Of a DNA stretch of 64,000 nucleotides, positions 38,099-46,569 are shown in pieces. The DNA is taken from NCBI GenBank assembly GCA_963781595.1, contig CAWAGG010000001.1:682001-746000 (forward strand), in the 5' to 3' direction. The position numbers and the translations under genes are program-made. This DNA is from JBEDUK01 sp963781595 (GTDB taxonomy: Bacteria; Actinomycetota; UBA4738). A model generated the notes under the pieces. That model was given only the letters and a program-made list of their open reading frames with translations, ran no database searches and was not told where the DNA came from. Each line of letters opens with the position of its first letter. The first letter of the stretch is position 1.

Positions 38099-38943
38099 AG
38101 GCCATCGAGACGAAGTCGGTGGTGCTTTTGCACCATCACCTCAAGGCGCTCCGGCTGCCCACGATCGGGGCCGAGTGCGAGAAGGTGGCCCGCCGTGCCG
38201 CCTCGGACGGCTCCGACCACCTCACCTACCTGCTGCAGGTCGCCGAGCTCGAGCTGCTGGAGCGCGAGCGCAAGGCCGCGGAGCGCAGGCTCAAGGCCGC
38301 GCGCTTCCCGAGCCTGAAGTCCCTGGAGTCCTTCGACTTCACCGCCCGGCCCTCGGTGAACAAGGTCCTCGTCGCCGAGCTGGCGCGCTGCGAGTACATC
38401 GACCGCCGCGAGAACGTGCTCCTCGTCGGCAACCCCGGGACCGGCAAGTGCCATCTGGCGATCGGGCTCGCGGCGGCCGCGTGCGCGCGGGGCTACAGGG
38501 TTCGGTTCTTCCGGGTCACCGAGCTGGTCACCTCGCTCATCGAGGCGCGGGACGAACGGAGTCTGCTCGGACTCAGGGCACGACTGGCGAAGCTCGACCT
38601 TCTGGTGCTCGACGAGCTGGGCTACGTGCCGGCGTCGAAGGTTGGCGCGGAGCTGCTGTTCGACGTCATCTCCACCGCCTACGAGCGCACGAGCCTGATG
38701 GTCACCACGAACCTGCCGTTCGAGTCCTGGACCGAGGTCCTCGGCTCCGAGCGGCTCACCGGGGCGACCCTGGACCGCCTCACCCACCGCTGCCAGATCA
38801 TCGAGACGAAGGGCGAGTCCTACCGGCTGAGGGACGCTAAGGCCCGGGTGCGCAAGCCGGGATCGTCAGGCGGAGCGGCTCCGGCGAAGAGCCCTGCGGC
38901 GGAGCATCCAAGAGCCATGGAAGGAGGCCCCCGAACCCGTTAG
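38095..38943 (+). CDS. istB: IS21 helper ATPase IstB
   Basis: A 282-residue AAA+ ATPase that assists IstA in target choice and strand transfer. The N-terminal helical domain (LLHHHLKALRLPTIGAECEK) precedes Walker A at 112-119, GNPGTGKC, which has Cys where most IstB proteins have Thr or Ser. Walker B is LDLLVLDELGY (D173, E174), and sensor 1 is TTNLPFESW. Translation is coupled to istA by a 4-base overlap. The frame is complete; the Gly/Ala/Pro-rich C-terminal tail is longer than usual. Confidence 0.93.
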   Translation: MKAIETKSVVLLHHHLKALRLPTIGAECEKVARRAASDGSDHLTYLLQVAELELLERERKAAERRLKAARFPSLKSLESFDFTARPSVNKVLVAELARCEYIDRRENVLLVGNPGTGKCHLAIGLAAAACARGYRVRFFRVTELVTSLIEARDERSLLGLRARLAKLDLLVLDELGYVPASKVGAELLFDVISTAYERTSLMVTTNLPFESWTEVLGSERLTGATLDRLTHRCQIIETKGESYRLRDAKARVRKPGSSGGAAPAKSPAAEHPRAMEGGPRTR

Positions 38944-39002
38944 CATCCGACCCCGGGTGCTCCCGTTTTCGACCGGCCCCCGCTACAGGTTTCGACCGGC
39001 TT

Positions 39003-39527
39003 TTACACGAGCGCCGTCGGGCCGCGCGTATGCCACGCGATGCTGCACGCGAGTGCGTACCCGAGCAGCGGCGGGGCTCCTTCGTCGATCATCACCGTGA
39101 CTCGCCCGAACGAGCCCGAAACGAACCGCTCCAGCATCGCCGCGAGCCGGTCGCTCTGGATCGCACCAAGGTCCTGGTAGATACGCGGGTACTCCGATGC
39201 GAGCCGGTGGAAATCGGCGATCGAGAGGACGGCCGCCTCGACGTCGCTGGTGGCATGGACGCTCGCGGCTCGCGGCCGTCCCGCGAGCATCGCCATCTCC
39301 CCGACCGGCGCGCCCGGCCCGATCACGTTGACGGCGTGCTCGGCCCCATCCTCGTTGCCCACGACCCGAGCGAAGCCGGACACGATGACGTACATCTCGT
39401 TCGCCTGATCACCCTCGCGGACGATCGGGCTGCCGGCGCCGAACCGGCGTCGCTCGAGGGAGGCGAGGAAGCGCTCGGCGGCTTCAGGCGCCATCCCGCC
39501 GAAGAGCGTCCTCCCATCCGATGACAT
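39003..39527 (-). pseudogene. cyclic-nucleotide-binding domain protein, 3' end lost at IS21
   Basis: Residues 1-174 remain. The cNMP-binding fold is clear: RRRFGAGSPIVREGDQANEM, YVIVSGFARVV, GPGAPVGEMAMLAGRPRAAS and AVLSIADFHRLASEYP. A following segment (GRVTVMIDEGAPPLLGYALA) starts a second domain that ends at ALV, directly followed by a TAA that belongs to the IS21 right end. The lost C-terminus may have been an enzymatic or regulatory domain. The truncated EEP gene on the other side of IS21 is unrelated, so the element marks a rearrangement junction. Confidence 0.8.
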
Positions 39528-39666
39528 CGGTACCCCCCCTCGGATCAGCAGCCGAGCCAGCGGCTCTTCCCCGTCGACGAGCGAACGGCGAACCTGGATC
39601 GACCATCGAACCAGCGACGAGGATCTGCGCGGCTCCAGGCCCGATGGTGCTGTTCAGGAAAGGTTC

Positions 39667-39704
39667 CGAAACCGCCGCCCGCGAACAGACTCGGCGACCC
39701 CACC
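39667..39704 (-). pseudogene. degenerate 5'-half copy of tRNA-Ser (CGA)
   Basis: On the minus strand these 38 bases match the first 38 of tRNA-Ser(CGA) at 24672-24635 in 33 positions, including the whole acceptor strand and adjoining TCGCC (GGTGGGGTCGCC) and the GGGCGGCGGT block. Similarity ends in the anticodon loop. Weaker similarity (13 of 17) continues into the 5' flank to about 39721. The 3' half is absent, so it is not a functional tRNA. Confidence 0.65.
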
Positions 39705-39770
39705 GCCGACCATGCTACCCAACAGCGTGCCACCCGCAGACACTCGCGCGACCGGCGGATGCCATCTCGG

Positions 39771-41318
39771 TCAGCAAGCTGCTGTCTCGCCCACCCCGGA
39801 TGCCGCCGCCAGGAGCCGCTCGGCTCCACGCTGCCACGTCCACTCCGATCGGGCGAACGCGCTCCCCGTCGATCTCAGGCGCGCGCGTTCCTGCTCCGGA
39901 AGGAACAGCAGGCGCTCGATCGCGTCCGCGACCCGACGGGCTGCGTTCGGACCCGGCTCGAACGAGAAGATGCCCGGCCGACCGACCGCGCTCTCCAACG
40001 CTCCCGCCACCTCCGCCAGGCCCGAGTGGCGGGAGACCAGCGGGAGCGCACCGGAGGCCGCTCCCTCGACCGCCACCATCCCGAACGCCTCATCCAGGAT
40101 CGAGGGCACGACCAGGACGTCCATGGCCGCGAGGGCGAACGGCGCGTACCGGTGATCGAGCCGTCCGGTGAACGTGACTCGGCTCCGGAGCCCGTGCGCG
40201 GCTCGGATCTCCTCGGCCGTCAGATCGACCCGGATCTGGGCTCGCTCCGCGAGCCACATCACGCGGTCGGGGTCGCCGGCATCCAACGCCGCAACGAGGC
40301 CCTCCAGCCACTCACGGAACGTCCCGAAGCCCACGATCAGGCCGGTGAGGTCCGGGGCGAGGCACAGTGCCTGGAGAAGGACGTCGACGCCCTTCTGCGG
40401 GATGAGCTTGCCGAGGTATCCGACGATCGGACCGGGATGCTCGGTGAGGCTCCGCAGCCGACGGGCGGCGTCCTGGTCCGGTGCGGTCTGATCGTACGCG
40501 GCGGCGAGCCGATCGAGGCCGGACCCGTCTCGCTGAGCGAGGCGATCCTCGACCGTTCGGCTCGAGGCTTCGGGACGCCCGCGCTCGGTGCTTGGATCCG
40601 CGTCGAGCATCGTCGCCGCGTCCAGCAACGCCTCGCGGCGGCTCCGCGGACGGAAGCCCACGACGTCCACCCCCGGCGGGATGACCAGCGTGCTGGCGGG
40701 GAGTTCTGGGATCAGCGCCGCCGCGCGGGCAAGGACGTCGCTCGACCCTCCGGTCACGGCGCGCGCCCCCGAGAGGCCTTCGGCCGCCAGGTCCCGATAC
40801 CGACGCTGCACCCGGACGGCGTACTCGAGGTCGCTCCCGTGCAGCTTGGCGACGTAGCAACCGGCGCCGAGGGCCCGCCTGGCGATCGCCGGTCCCGCCA
40901 CGGCATGGCCGACGATCACGGCGTCAGGACGCAGCCACTCCGCGGCGGCGCTGAGCGCCGCGACGTTCGCCGACAGGTACTCCGCGAGCTCATCGTCCGT
41001 CAGGTCGATGAACCGCTTGACCACGGATCCCTCGTACTCGTCATAGACGAACACCGGCAGCAGCGGCCCGATGTCCGGACGCAGCAGGACGACCCGCCCG
41101 CCGGTCGCGCTCGGTGATGGTTCGCCGTCGAGCGCCGAGACGCCCGTACGCGCGACCGTGCCCGACGCGTCGATGAACGAGAAGCGCTCGGGGTGGCGCT
41201 CCTGGCAGAGCAGGACGACGTCATGTCCCACCCGCCGCCACTCTTGCGCGAGACGCGCCGCGGCCACGTTCGAACCCGAGCCCTCGAGCAGCCAGCCGTG
41301 CCAGATGAGGATCCGCAT
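39771..41318 (-). CDS. glycosyltransferase family 4 (GT-B fold)
   Basis: A 515-residue cytoplasmic or membrane-associated glycosyltransferase. The N-terminal Rossmann domain has the acceptor-side motif WHGWLLEGSGSNVAAARLAQ. The C-terminal domain shows IVGYLGKLIPQKGVDVLLQA, VTFTGRLDHRY, and the donor-binding EX7E-like region PSILDEAFGMVAVEGAASGA. An insertion of about 60 polar residues between the domains (RREALLDAATMLDADPSTER and on) lengthens it beyond the usual 380-420. Likely UDP- or GDP-sugar transfer to a glycan or glycolipid; donor and acceptor are not known. It is a separate minus-strand gene, 24 bases from the dioxygenase gene upstream, so possibly co-transcribed. Confidence 0.9.
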   Translation of the reverse strand: MRILIWHGWLLEGSGSNVAAARLAQEWRRVGHDVVLLCQERHPERFSFIDASGTVARTGVSALDGEPSPSATGGRVVLLRPDIGPLLPVFVYDEYEGSVVKRFIDLTDDELAEYLSANVAALSAAAEWLRPDAVIVGHAVAGPAIARRALGAGCYVAKLHGSDLEYAVRVQRRYRDLAAEGLSGARAVTGGSSDVLARAAALIPELPASTLVIPPGVDVVGFRPRSRREALLDAATMLDADPSTERGRPEASSRTVEDRLAQRDGSGLDRLAAAYDQTAPDQDAARRLRSLTEHPGPIVGYLGKLIPQKGVDVLLQALCLAPDLTGLIVGFGTFREWLEGLVAALDAGDPDRVMWLAERAQIRVDLTAEEIRAAHGLRSRVTFTGRLDHRYAPFALAAMDVLVVPSILDEAFGMVAVEGAASGALPLVSRHSGLAEVAGALESAVGRPGIFSFEPGPNAARRVADAIERLLFLPEQERARLRSTGSAFARSEWTWQRGAERLLAAASGVGETAAC

Positions 41319-41342
41319 CGCCCCGAAGCCTCGGCGGCTACC

Positions 41343-42167
41343 CTACCGGCGGGCCAACCGTTCGGCCCCATCGATGTCCGGCCGGAGACGGATGTCGAAG
41401 GTGGCGGTCGCGAAGGGTCGTGACATCCCCCGTGCTTCCCACTCAGCAGGATCCTCGTGCCGCGAGGGCTCGATGATCAGCGACTCCTTCACGGCGTCGA
41501 TCGTGTCGTCGTCGAGCCATCGGTCGCCGGCCACGAACACCATCGTCGTGAGGCCTTCGTAGCCGTCGGCGTTCGCTTTGACGTGGAGGTGCGCCGGCCG
41601 GAAATGGTGGCGTCCGAGCGACGTCAGGAGCGTGCCGACCGGGCCGTCCTTCGGGACCTCGTACGGCGGAGGGGTGATCGTGCGGAGCGCGTACCGGCCG
41701 TCCCCGGCGACGCGGATCCGGCCTCGCAGATGGTACGGGTCCTTCCGGTCGTCCTGGTTCGAGTAGAGCCGCTCGTCGTCGCACTGCCACAGGTCGAGCA
41801 CGGCGCCGGGGATCGGTTCGCCGGTCGCGCTCGACGTCACGGCACCCGACAGGAACAGGAACTCGCCGGGTTCGTCGTCGCCGGCGAGCTCGTACGGGGG
41901 CTCCAGGAACGGCGCACCTGGGATGTAGAACGGTCCGAGGACGTTGCTGGCCGTCGCGCCGTCCTCCCTGTCGTGCGTGAGCGCATCCACCAACACGGAG
42001 ATCCGCATCGTGTCCGAGAGCAGCATGAACTCGTCGGCGTTCCCTACCTTCGTGAGGAACCCGAGGACCTCCATCCACTCGTCGTTCGAGATGGCCAGAT
42101 CGGTGACGGCGTCCCGGATCGCCGCGGAGAGGCCGTCGACGACCTTCCGTTCCCGCTCCGGCTCCAT
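41343..42167 (-). CDS. intradiol ring-cleavage dioxygenase (hydroxyquinol/catechol type)
   Basis: A 274-residue non-haem Fe(III) enzyme that opens catechol-type rings between the hydroxyls. The N-terminal dimerisation helices (LTKVGNADEFMLLSDTM) are followed by NVLGPFYIPGAP and AVLDLWQCDDERLYSNQ. The iron ligands are Y135 (in LYSNQ), Y169 (PPPYEVP), H193 and H195 (RPAHLHV). Length and the N-terminal domain fit hydroxyquinol 1,2-dioxygenase or catechol 1,2-dioxygenase rather than protocatechuate enzymes. No other aromatic catabolism genes lie nearby, so the pathway is not shown. Confidence 0.9.
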   Translation of the reverse strand: MEPERERKVVDGLSAAIRDAVTDLAISNDEWMEVLGFLTKVGNADEFMLLSDTMRISVLVDALTHDREDGATASNVLGPFYIPGAPFLEPPYELAGDDEPGEFLFLSGAVTSSATGEPIPGAVLDLWQCDDERLYSNQDDRKDPYHLRGRIRVAGDGRYALRTITPPPYEVPKDGPVGTLLTSLGRHHFRPAHLHVKANADGYEGLTTMVFVAGDRWLDDDTIDAVKESLIIEPSRHEDPAEWEARGMSRPFATATFDIRLRPDIDGAERLARR

Positions 42168-42316
42168 CCGGGTTCCTTCCGACCCTCACGAGGTCTCGGG
42201 CTCCGCGTACGGATCACGGCACCCGATCCGGCTCGAGCTAATGGTAGCTCGCGCGCACCATTCCATGCCAGTCGTCGCGGGCAACGCCCCGGGCGACGCT
42301 GCAGCAGGGTTGGGGC

Positions 42317-43339
42317 CTAGCGCGGAGGCGATGGCGTCCGTCGAGCGATCCCCGCGAGCGCGTCGAAGACGGCCTTGCGACGCCACCGAAGTGCCGGCGT
42401 TGGCGCCGGCCCCTCCGTGACCTCGACGACGCCGAACGACGCCATGTCGAGGTCCTCTCGGGGATCCGCCCGATGCGGGCGATCCCAGCCGGCGAACGTG
42501 AACCAGAACGCCGACGCGATGCCGTGACGCTCGTAGAGATCCAACAGCTCGCGCAGGTACCGCGCCTGTTCGTCTTCGTCCCGAACGTACGGGCCGTCGA
42601 GCCGGCGGTGACCGTCGCGGTCCTCGATGATCGACCAGCCGCTCGCACCACGCGCCGCGGCGCCGCGATAGGCGCAGCAACCGAACTCGGTCACGGCGAC
42701 GGGCTTGCCGAGCGAGGATCGGAGCTCGAGCTGCTCTCCCAGTGTCGCTGCGTTGCGCTCGTCCCGGTACGCGTCGAGGCCGACGATGTCGAACGGCGTC
42801 CAGTCGACGTCCTCCCAGAGTCCCGCCGCGTAGGTGAGGCGCCCGGAGAACCTCCGGCGCGAGCGCTGGACCGCGTCGGCGAGGAACGCGTTGAGGCGAT
42901 CCACCAGGGCCAGGTACTCGGCGAACAGCTCCGGGCTCGGAGCACTGAGCTCACGCAGGCGCGCGTAGGAGTCGGCACCCGGGAGGAACCCTGCGCCGAA
43001 GATGCTCAGCTCGCACCCCAATACCAGCACGACACCACGCGAGGAACGCGCGCGGATCGCTTCGGCTCGGACCGCGCAGACGTCGAACAGGGCGAGCATC
43101 TCGCCGGTGTCCAACTCGGCGGGATGGGGGGAGAACCAGACCTCGAGGCCCGCATCCGCCGCCAGCTCGGCGGCGACGGTCAGTCGCTCCTGGTCGCCTC
43201 CCGAGACGCGGACCGCGTCGCAGCGCAGTTCGCGCGCGATGGCGCGCATGTCGAACGCGACCTGCGCCGGGTCGAAGATCTCACGCGAGCTGCCCCCGCC
43301 CGGGAAGAACCCGGTGTCGTACGTGATGCCGATCCGCAT
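42317..43339 (-). CDS. TIM-barrel glycoside-hydrolase-like protein
   Basis: A 340-residue predicted cytoplasmic protein with (beta/alpha)8 features. Strand ends are VVLVLGCELSIFGAGFLPGA, with a Glu in the position of a clan-A acid/base, PFDIVGLDAYRDER, and KPVAVTEFGCCAYRGA, with a Glu in the position of the nucleophile, then SAFWFTFAGWD. The spacing of the two glutamates (about 110 residues) fits retaining GH-A enzymes. No signal peptide. Some homologues carry misleading abortive-infection labels. The substrate is unknown. Confidence 0.7.
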   Translation of the reverse strand: MRIGITYDTGFFPGGGSSREIFDPAQVAFDMRAIARELRCDAVRVSGGDQERLTVAAELAADAGLEVWFSPHPAELDTGEMLALFDVCAVRAEAIRARSSRGVVLVLGCELSIFGAGFLPGADSYARLRELSAPSPELFAEYLALVDRLNAFLADAVQRSRRRFSGRLTYAAGLWEDVDWTPFDIVGLDAYRDERNAATLGEQLELRSSLGKPVAVTEFGCCAYRGAAARGASGWSIIEDRDGHRRLDGPYVRDEDEQARYLRELLDLYERHGIASAFWFTFAGWDRPHRADPREDLDMASFGVVEVTEGPAPTPALRWRRKAVFDALAGIARRTPSPPR

Positions 43340-43523
43340 GCCGATCGCCTCCTGGATCGGCCCGGCCCCTCCGTCCCGAGCCGTCCGTCCTGTTCATCGA
43401 GGGAGTGGAGGTGCGTGGGGACGATGCGATACACGATCCCTTACCCCATGTTCGCGGCTGCGACACGACTCGGGCTCCGTCCGGGACCGTCGTGGTGGCG
43501 GCAGCGCCTCGGGGGAGCCGCGG

Positions 43524-43988
43524 TCAGCGCTTCGAGCCGAAGAACGAACGGAGCAACGCGCCGGCCTCATCGGCGCGGACGCCGCTGAGGACCTCCAGCC
43601 GGTGGTTCAGCCGCGGATCGCGAACCAGATCGCCGAGCGATCCGGCGAACCCGGCCTTCGGATCGGTCGCGCCGAACACGAGCCGATCCACGCGCGAAAG
43701 CACCAGCGCGCCAGCGCACATCGCGCATGGTTCGAGCGTCACGTAGAGCGTGCAGCCGGTGAGACGCCACGAGCCCACGCGGCCGGCAGCCTCCCGGATC
43801 GCGACGATCTCCGCGTGGGCGGTCGGGTCCTGGAGCCGTTCACGCTGGTTGCCGGCGGCCGCGAGCACCTCCTCGCCATGGGCGACAACCGCGCCGACGG
43901 GAACGTCGCCCCAGCCGAGGCACCCTTCGGCCTTGGCCAGGGCCGCGTCCATGAGCCGGCCGTCGACGTCACTCCCCGATGCCTCCAC
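43524..43988 (-). CDS. tadA: tRNA-specific adenosine deaminase TadA
   Basis: A 154-residue zinc deaminase. The HAE motif (H58, E60 in PTAHAEIVAI) supplies the zinc ligand and proton shuttle, and PCAMC (C88, C91 in TLEPCAMCAGAL) the other ligands. PVGAVV and RVDRLVFGATDPKAGF are TadA hallmarks. It converts A34 to inosine in tRNA-Arg(ACG). GTG 43988 was chosen; ATG 43952 is an alternative. It lies downstream of the CsaA-like and pyruvate kinase genes on the same strand, gaps of 30 and 13 bases, so probably one operon. Confidence 0.92.
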   Translation of the reverse strand: MEASGSDVDGRLMDAALAKAEGCLGWGDVPVGAVVAHGEEVLAAAGNQRERLQDPTAHAEIVAIREAAGRVGSWRLTGCTLYVTLEPCAMCAGALVLSRVDRLVFGATDPKAGFAGSLGDLVRDPRLNHRLEVLSGVRADEAGALLRSFFGSKR

Positions 43989-44018
43989 CGTCTGCCGTCG
44001 CCCGTCGCGAGCGCGCCC

Positions 44019-44333
44019 CTAGAAGACCTCGGCACCGTCGGCGACGGACCGTTCGGGCGCGAGCAGGACCACGCCACCGGCCGTCGGGAGCCCCAGCACC
44101 AGGACCTCGGAGACGAACCCAGCGATCCGCTTCGGCTCCAGGTCGATCAGCGCGACGACCTGTCGTCCGGTGAGATCGCTCGACGCGTACAGGTCCGTGA
44201 CCTGCGCCGAGCTCGACCGCTCCCCGACCTCCGGGCCGAAGTCGATCCGGAGCCGATACGCCGGCGTGCGGGCGCCCTCCAGCGGGACGGCCTCGGTCAC
44301 CGTCCCCACCATCGCCCGACCGCTCAGCTCCAC
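44019..44333 (-). CDS. csaA: CsaA-like tRNA-binding domain protein
   Basis: A 104-residue stand-alone OB-fold tRNA-binding domain, the same fold as the C-terminus of methionyl-tRNA synthetase. Motifs are MVGTVTEAVPLEGARTPAYR, RIDFGPEVGERSSSAQVTDL, VVALIDLEPKRIAGFVSEVL and GGVVLLAPERSVADGAEVF, the last being the usual C-terminal end. Bacillus CsaA has been described as an export-related chaperone; tRNA binding is the safer inference. It is sandwiched between pyruvate kinase and tadA. Confidence 0.85.
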   Translation of the reverse strand: MELSGRAMVGTVTEAVPLEGARTPAYRLRIDFGPEVGERSSSAQVTDLYASSDLTGRQVVALIDLEPKRIAGFVSEVLVLGLPTAGGVVLLAPERSVADGAEVF

Positions 44334-44346
44334 CGCACCGGGACCT

Positions 44347-45783
44347 TCAGCGCACCGGCGCGCCGACGTGGTGGACCTTCAGCATGTTCGTCTTCGCCTT
44401 GCCCGCCGGGGACGATGCGACGATCACGACGACGTCGCCCTCGCGCGCCACGCCCGCGTCGCGGAGCCCCCGGTCCATCGCCTCGATCATCGAGTCGGTG
44501 TCGCCGGGGTCGGCGGTCGGAAGCGGATGGATCGCCCACCGCAGGCTCAGGCGGCGTCGAACCTCGAGGTGCGGCGAGAACGCGTACGTGGGCACGCCGG
44601 GCCGCTCGGACGAGAGCAGGTTCGCGGTCAGGCCCGATTCGGTGTAGGCCGCGATCGCCACGACATCCGGGTCGTCGACGGCGACCTGCGCCGCGGCGTG
44701 GGCGACGGCCGCGGCCTCGCCCGTGTGGCGGCAGGCCGCGTGAGACATGCGCGAGTGTCCAGCGCCGCCCTCGGCCGCCGCCGCGATCCGCGCCGCCGTC
44801 TCCGCGGCGAGGGCCGGGAACTCCCCCACGGCCGTCTCGGCCGCGAGCATGATCGCGTCGGCGCCGTCCAGCACCGCGTTCGCGACGTCGCTGACCTCGG
44901 CGCGCGTCGGGCGGGGCGACCGGATCATCGACTCGAGCATCTGGGTCGCGACGATCCCGGGGATCCCGCGCGCGAGCGCCATCGAAAGGAGCTCCTTCTG
45001 CAGGATCGGGATGTCCTCGAGGGGGAGTTCGACCCCGAGGTCGCCGCGCGCGACCATGACGGCGTCGGATACCTCCATGATGCGGTCGGCCATCTCCGCC
45101 GCCGGCCGCGTCTCGATCTTCGCGACGATCGGGAGCGGTCGGTCCCCCATCAGCGACCGCAGATCCACGACGTCCTGCGGATCGCGGACGAACGACTGCC
45201 CGATGAAGTCCACGCCGAGGTCGAGCGCGCGCGCCAGCGCCTCGCGATCCCGGTCGGTGACGGCGGGGAGGCTGAGGCGATCGGCCGGGATGTTCACCCC
45301 GACGCCGGGGCGGATGTCGCCGCCCCGGACCACCTCGGTCACGACGACGCGCTGCTCGATCTTCCGAACGACCAGGTCCACCGCTCCATCGGCCAGGAGG
45401 ACCCGGTCTCCGGGCCGAACGTCCTCCGCGAGGCGCTGATAGGTGACGGGCGCGCCGGTCTCGTCACCGGCCGGGCCCCCGGAGTCGAGCCGGAACCGCT
45501 GGCCGGTCCGCAGCCGGACCGACGGGCCGGCCAGCTGCCCGAGACGAACCTTCGGGCCCGGCAGGTCCGCGAGGATGGCAAGCGACGTGCCGCGTTCGGC
45601 CTCGACCGCGCGGATCTTCGCGATCCGCTCGGACCGCTCCTCCGGCGTGCCGTGGGCGAAGTTCACGCGGAACACGGTCGCCCCGGCATCCGCCAGCGCG
45701 TGGATCGCGTCCGGATGGTCGCTCGCCGGCCCGACCGTCGCGATCAGCTTCGTTCGTCCGGACGGCGTCGGAGGGGAGGACAT
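44347..45783 (-). CDS. pyk: pyruvate kinase
   Basis: A 478-residue glycolytic enzyme (phosphoenolpyruvate plus ADP to pyruvate plus ATP), normal length. KLIATVGPAS and FRVNFAHGTPEE open the A domain, LADLPGPKVRLG leads to the B domain, VAKIETRPA holds the catalytic lysine and glutamate, and VMVARGDLGVELPLE and TQMLESMI carry the metal and substrate loops. The C-terminal domain (VVAIAAYTESGLTANLLSSE) is complete. ATG 45783 was preferred to an in-frame upstream ATG because family proteins start right before this point. First gene of a likely pyk-csaA-tadA operon; divergent from pdxH. Confidence 0.96.
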   Translation of the reverse strand: MSSPPTPSGRTKLIATVGPASDHPDAIHALADAGATVFRVNFAHGTPEERSERIAKIRAVEAERGTSLAILADLPGPKVRLGQLAGPSVRLRTGQRFRLDSGGPAGDETGAPVTYQRLAEDVRPGDRVLLADGAVDLVVRKIEQRVVVTEVVRGGDIRPGVGVNIPADRLSLPAVTDRDREALARALDLGVDFIGQSFVRDPQDVVDLRSLMGDRPLPIVAKIETRPAAEMADRIMEVSDAVMVARGDLGVELPLEDIPILQKELLSMALARGIPGIVATQMLESMIRSPRPTRAEVSDVANAVLDGADAIMLAAETAVGEFPALAAETAARIAAAAEGGAGHSRMSHAACRHTGEAAAVAHAAAQVAVDDPDVVAIAAYTESGLTANLLSSERPGVPTYAFSPHLEVRRRLSLRWAIHPLPTADPGDTDSMIEAMDRGLRDAGVAREGDVVVIVASSPAGKAKTNMLKVHHVGAPVR

Positions 45784-45893
45784 CTCGCGACCGACTATAG
45801 CCCCGGCGCCAGGACGAACCCGACCGTCGAGCGCGAACCCGCCCACGGCCTCGGGGGTCCGCGCCGCCCGCGGTGGGAGAATCCCCGACCGAG

Positions 45894-46538
45894 ATGGTGG
45901 GACCCGACCCCGAGGCCAGCGAGCTGTCGGAGCACGGCGTCGACCCCGACCCGATACGGCAGTTCGACGCGTGGTTCGCCGACGCGCTCGCGGCCGGGCT
46001 GCCCCAGCCGGAGGCGATGGCGTTGGCGACCGCCACGCCGGAGGGGAGGCCCTCGGTCCGGATGGTGCTGCTCAAGGGCGTCGACGAGCGGGGATTCGTC
46101 TTCTACACGAACGCCGAGAGCCGCAAGGGCCGGGAGCTCGAGGCGAACCCGCGCGCCGCGATCGCCCTGTACTGGGAGACGCTGCGGCGGCAGGTGCGGG
46201 CCTCGGGCGCGGTCGAACCGGTGTCCGCGGCGGAGTCCGACGCGTACTTCGCGTCGCGGCCGCGGGGCGCTCAGCTCGCCGCCGCGGCCTCCGCGCAGAG
46301 CGGCCCGATCGCCGGCCGGGACGACCTGATGCGGGAGTACCGGCGGCTGGAGATCGCGTCCGCGGGCCGCCAGATCGCGCGACCGGCCCACTGGGGCGGC
46401 TTCCGCCTGACGCCCGATGAGGTCGAGTTCTGGCGCGGGCGGCAGAACCGCCTCCACGACCGGGTGCGGTACACGAGGATCGGGGACGGCCACGCCACCG
46501 GCACGGAAGGCTGGCGGATCGAACGCCTGGCGCCCTGA
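45894..46538 (+). CDS. pdxH: pyridoxamine 5'-phosphate oxidase
   Basis: About 214 residues. FMN-dependent oxidation of pyridoxine or pyridoxamine phosphate to pyridoxal phosphate, cytoplasmic. Signatures are DPIRQFDAWFADAL, GRPSVRMVLLKGVDERGFVF, YTNAESRKGRELEANP, ALYWETLRRQVRASG, and at the C-terminus WGGFRLTPDEVEFWRGRQNR with LHDRVRYTR, the PLP-binding segment. ATG 45894 has a GGGAGAA site upstream; GTG 45873 is also in frame. It is divergent from pyk, with only about 110 bases between. Confidence 0.95.
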   Translation: MVGPDPEASELSEHGVDPDPIRQFDAWFADALAAGLPQPEAMALATATPEGRPSVRMVLLKGVDERGFVFYTNAESRKGRELEANPRAAIALYWETLRRQVRASGAVEPVSAAESDAYFASRPRGAQLAAAASAQSGPIAGRDDLMREYRRLEIASAGRQIARPAHWGGFRLTPDEVEFWRGRQNRLHDRVRYTRIGDGHATGTEGWRIERLAP

Positions 46539-46569
46539 GCGGTGCCCCCAACGAGCAGGCCGGGTGCCG

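Larger units (their letters stand above)
36456..39007 (+). mobile_element. IS21-family insertion sequence
   Basis: A 2552-bp element with istA and istB. The ends begin TGTAAA and share an imperfect inverted repeat of about 26 bases (left TGTAAACGCCGGTTGAAACC, right complement TGTAAAAGCCGGTCGAAACC, both continuing TGTAGC). Each end also has a second internal copy of the repeat (GCCGGTCGAAACCTGTAGC at about 36497-36515 on the left, a shorter GCCGGTCGAAAAC-type copy near 38965 on the right), typical of IS21 multiple transposase sites. No convincing 4-8 bp target duplication is visible (CCGC before, CGAG after). Confidence 0.9.

Noticed and set aside
36440..39015. Short matches between the two IS21 flanks as a target duplication
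   Set aside because: CCGC against CGAG and the wider flanks do not agree over 4-8 bases, and the two sides are different truncated genes.
39545..39829. Minus-strand 94-residue open frame near the tRNA fragment
   Set aside because: No motif, and it overlaps both the tRNA-like sequence and the glycosyltransferase 3' end.
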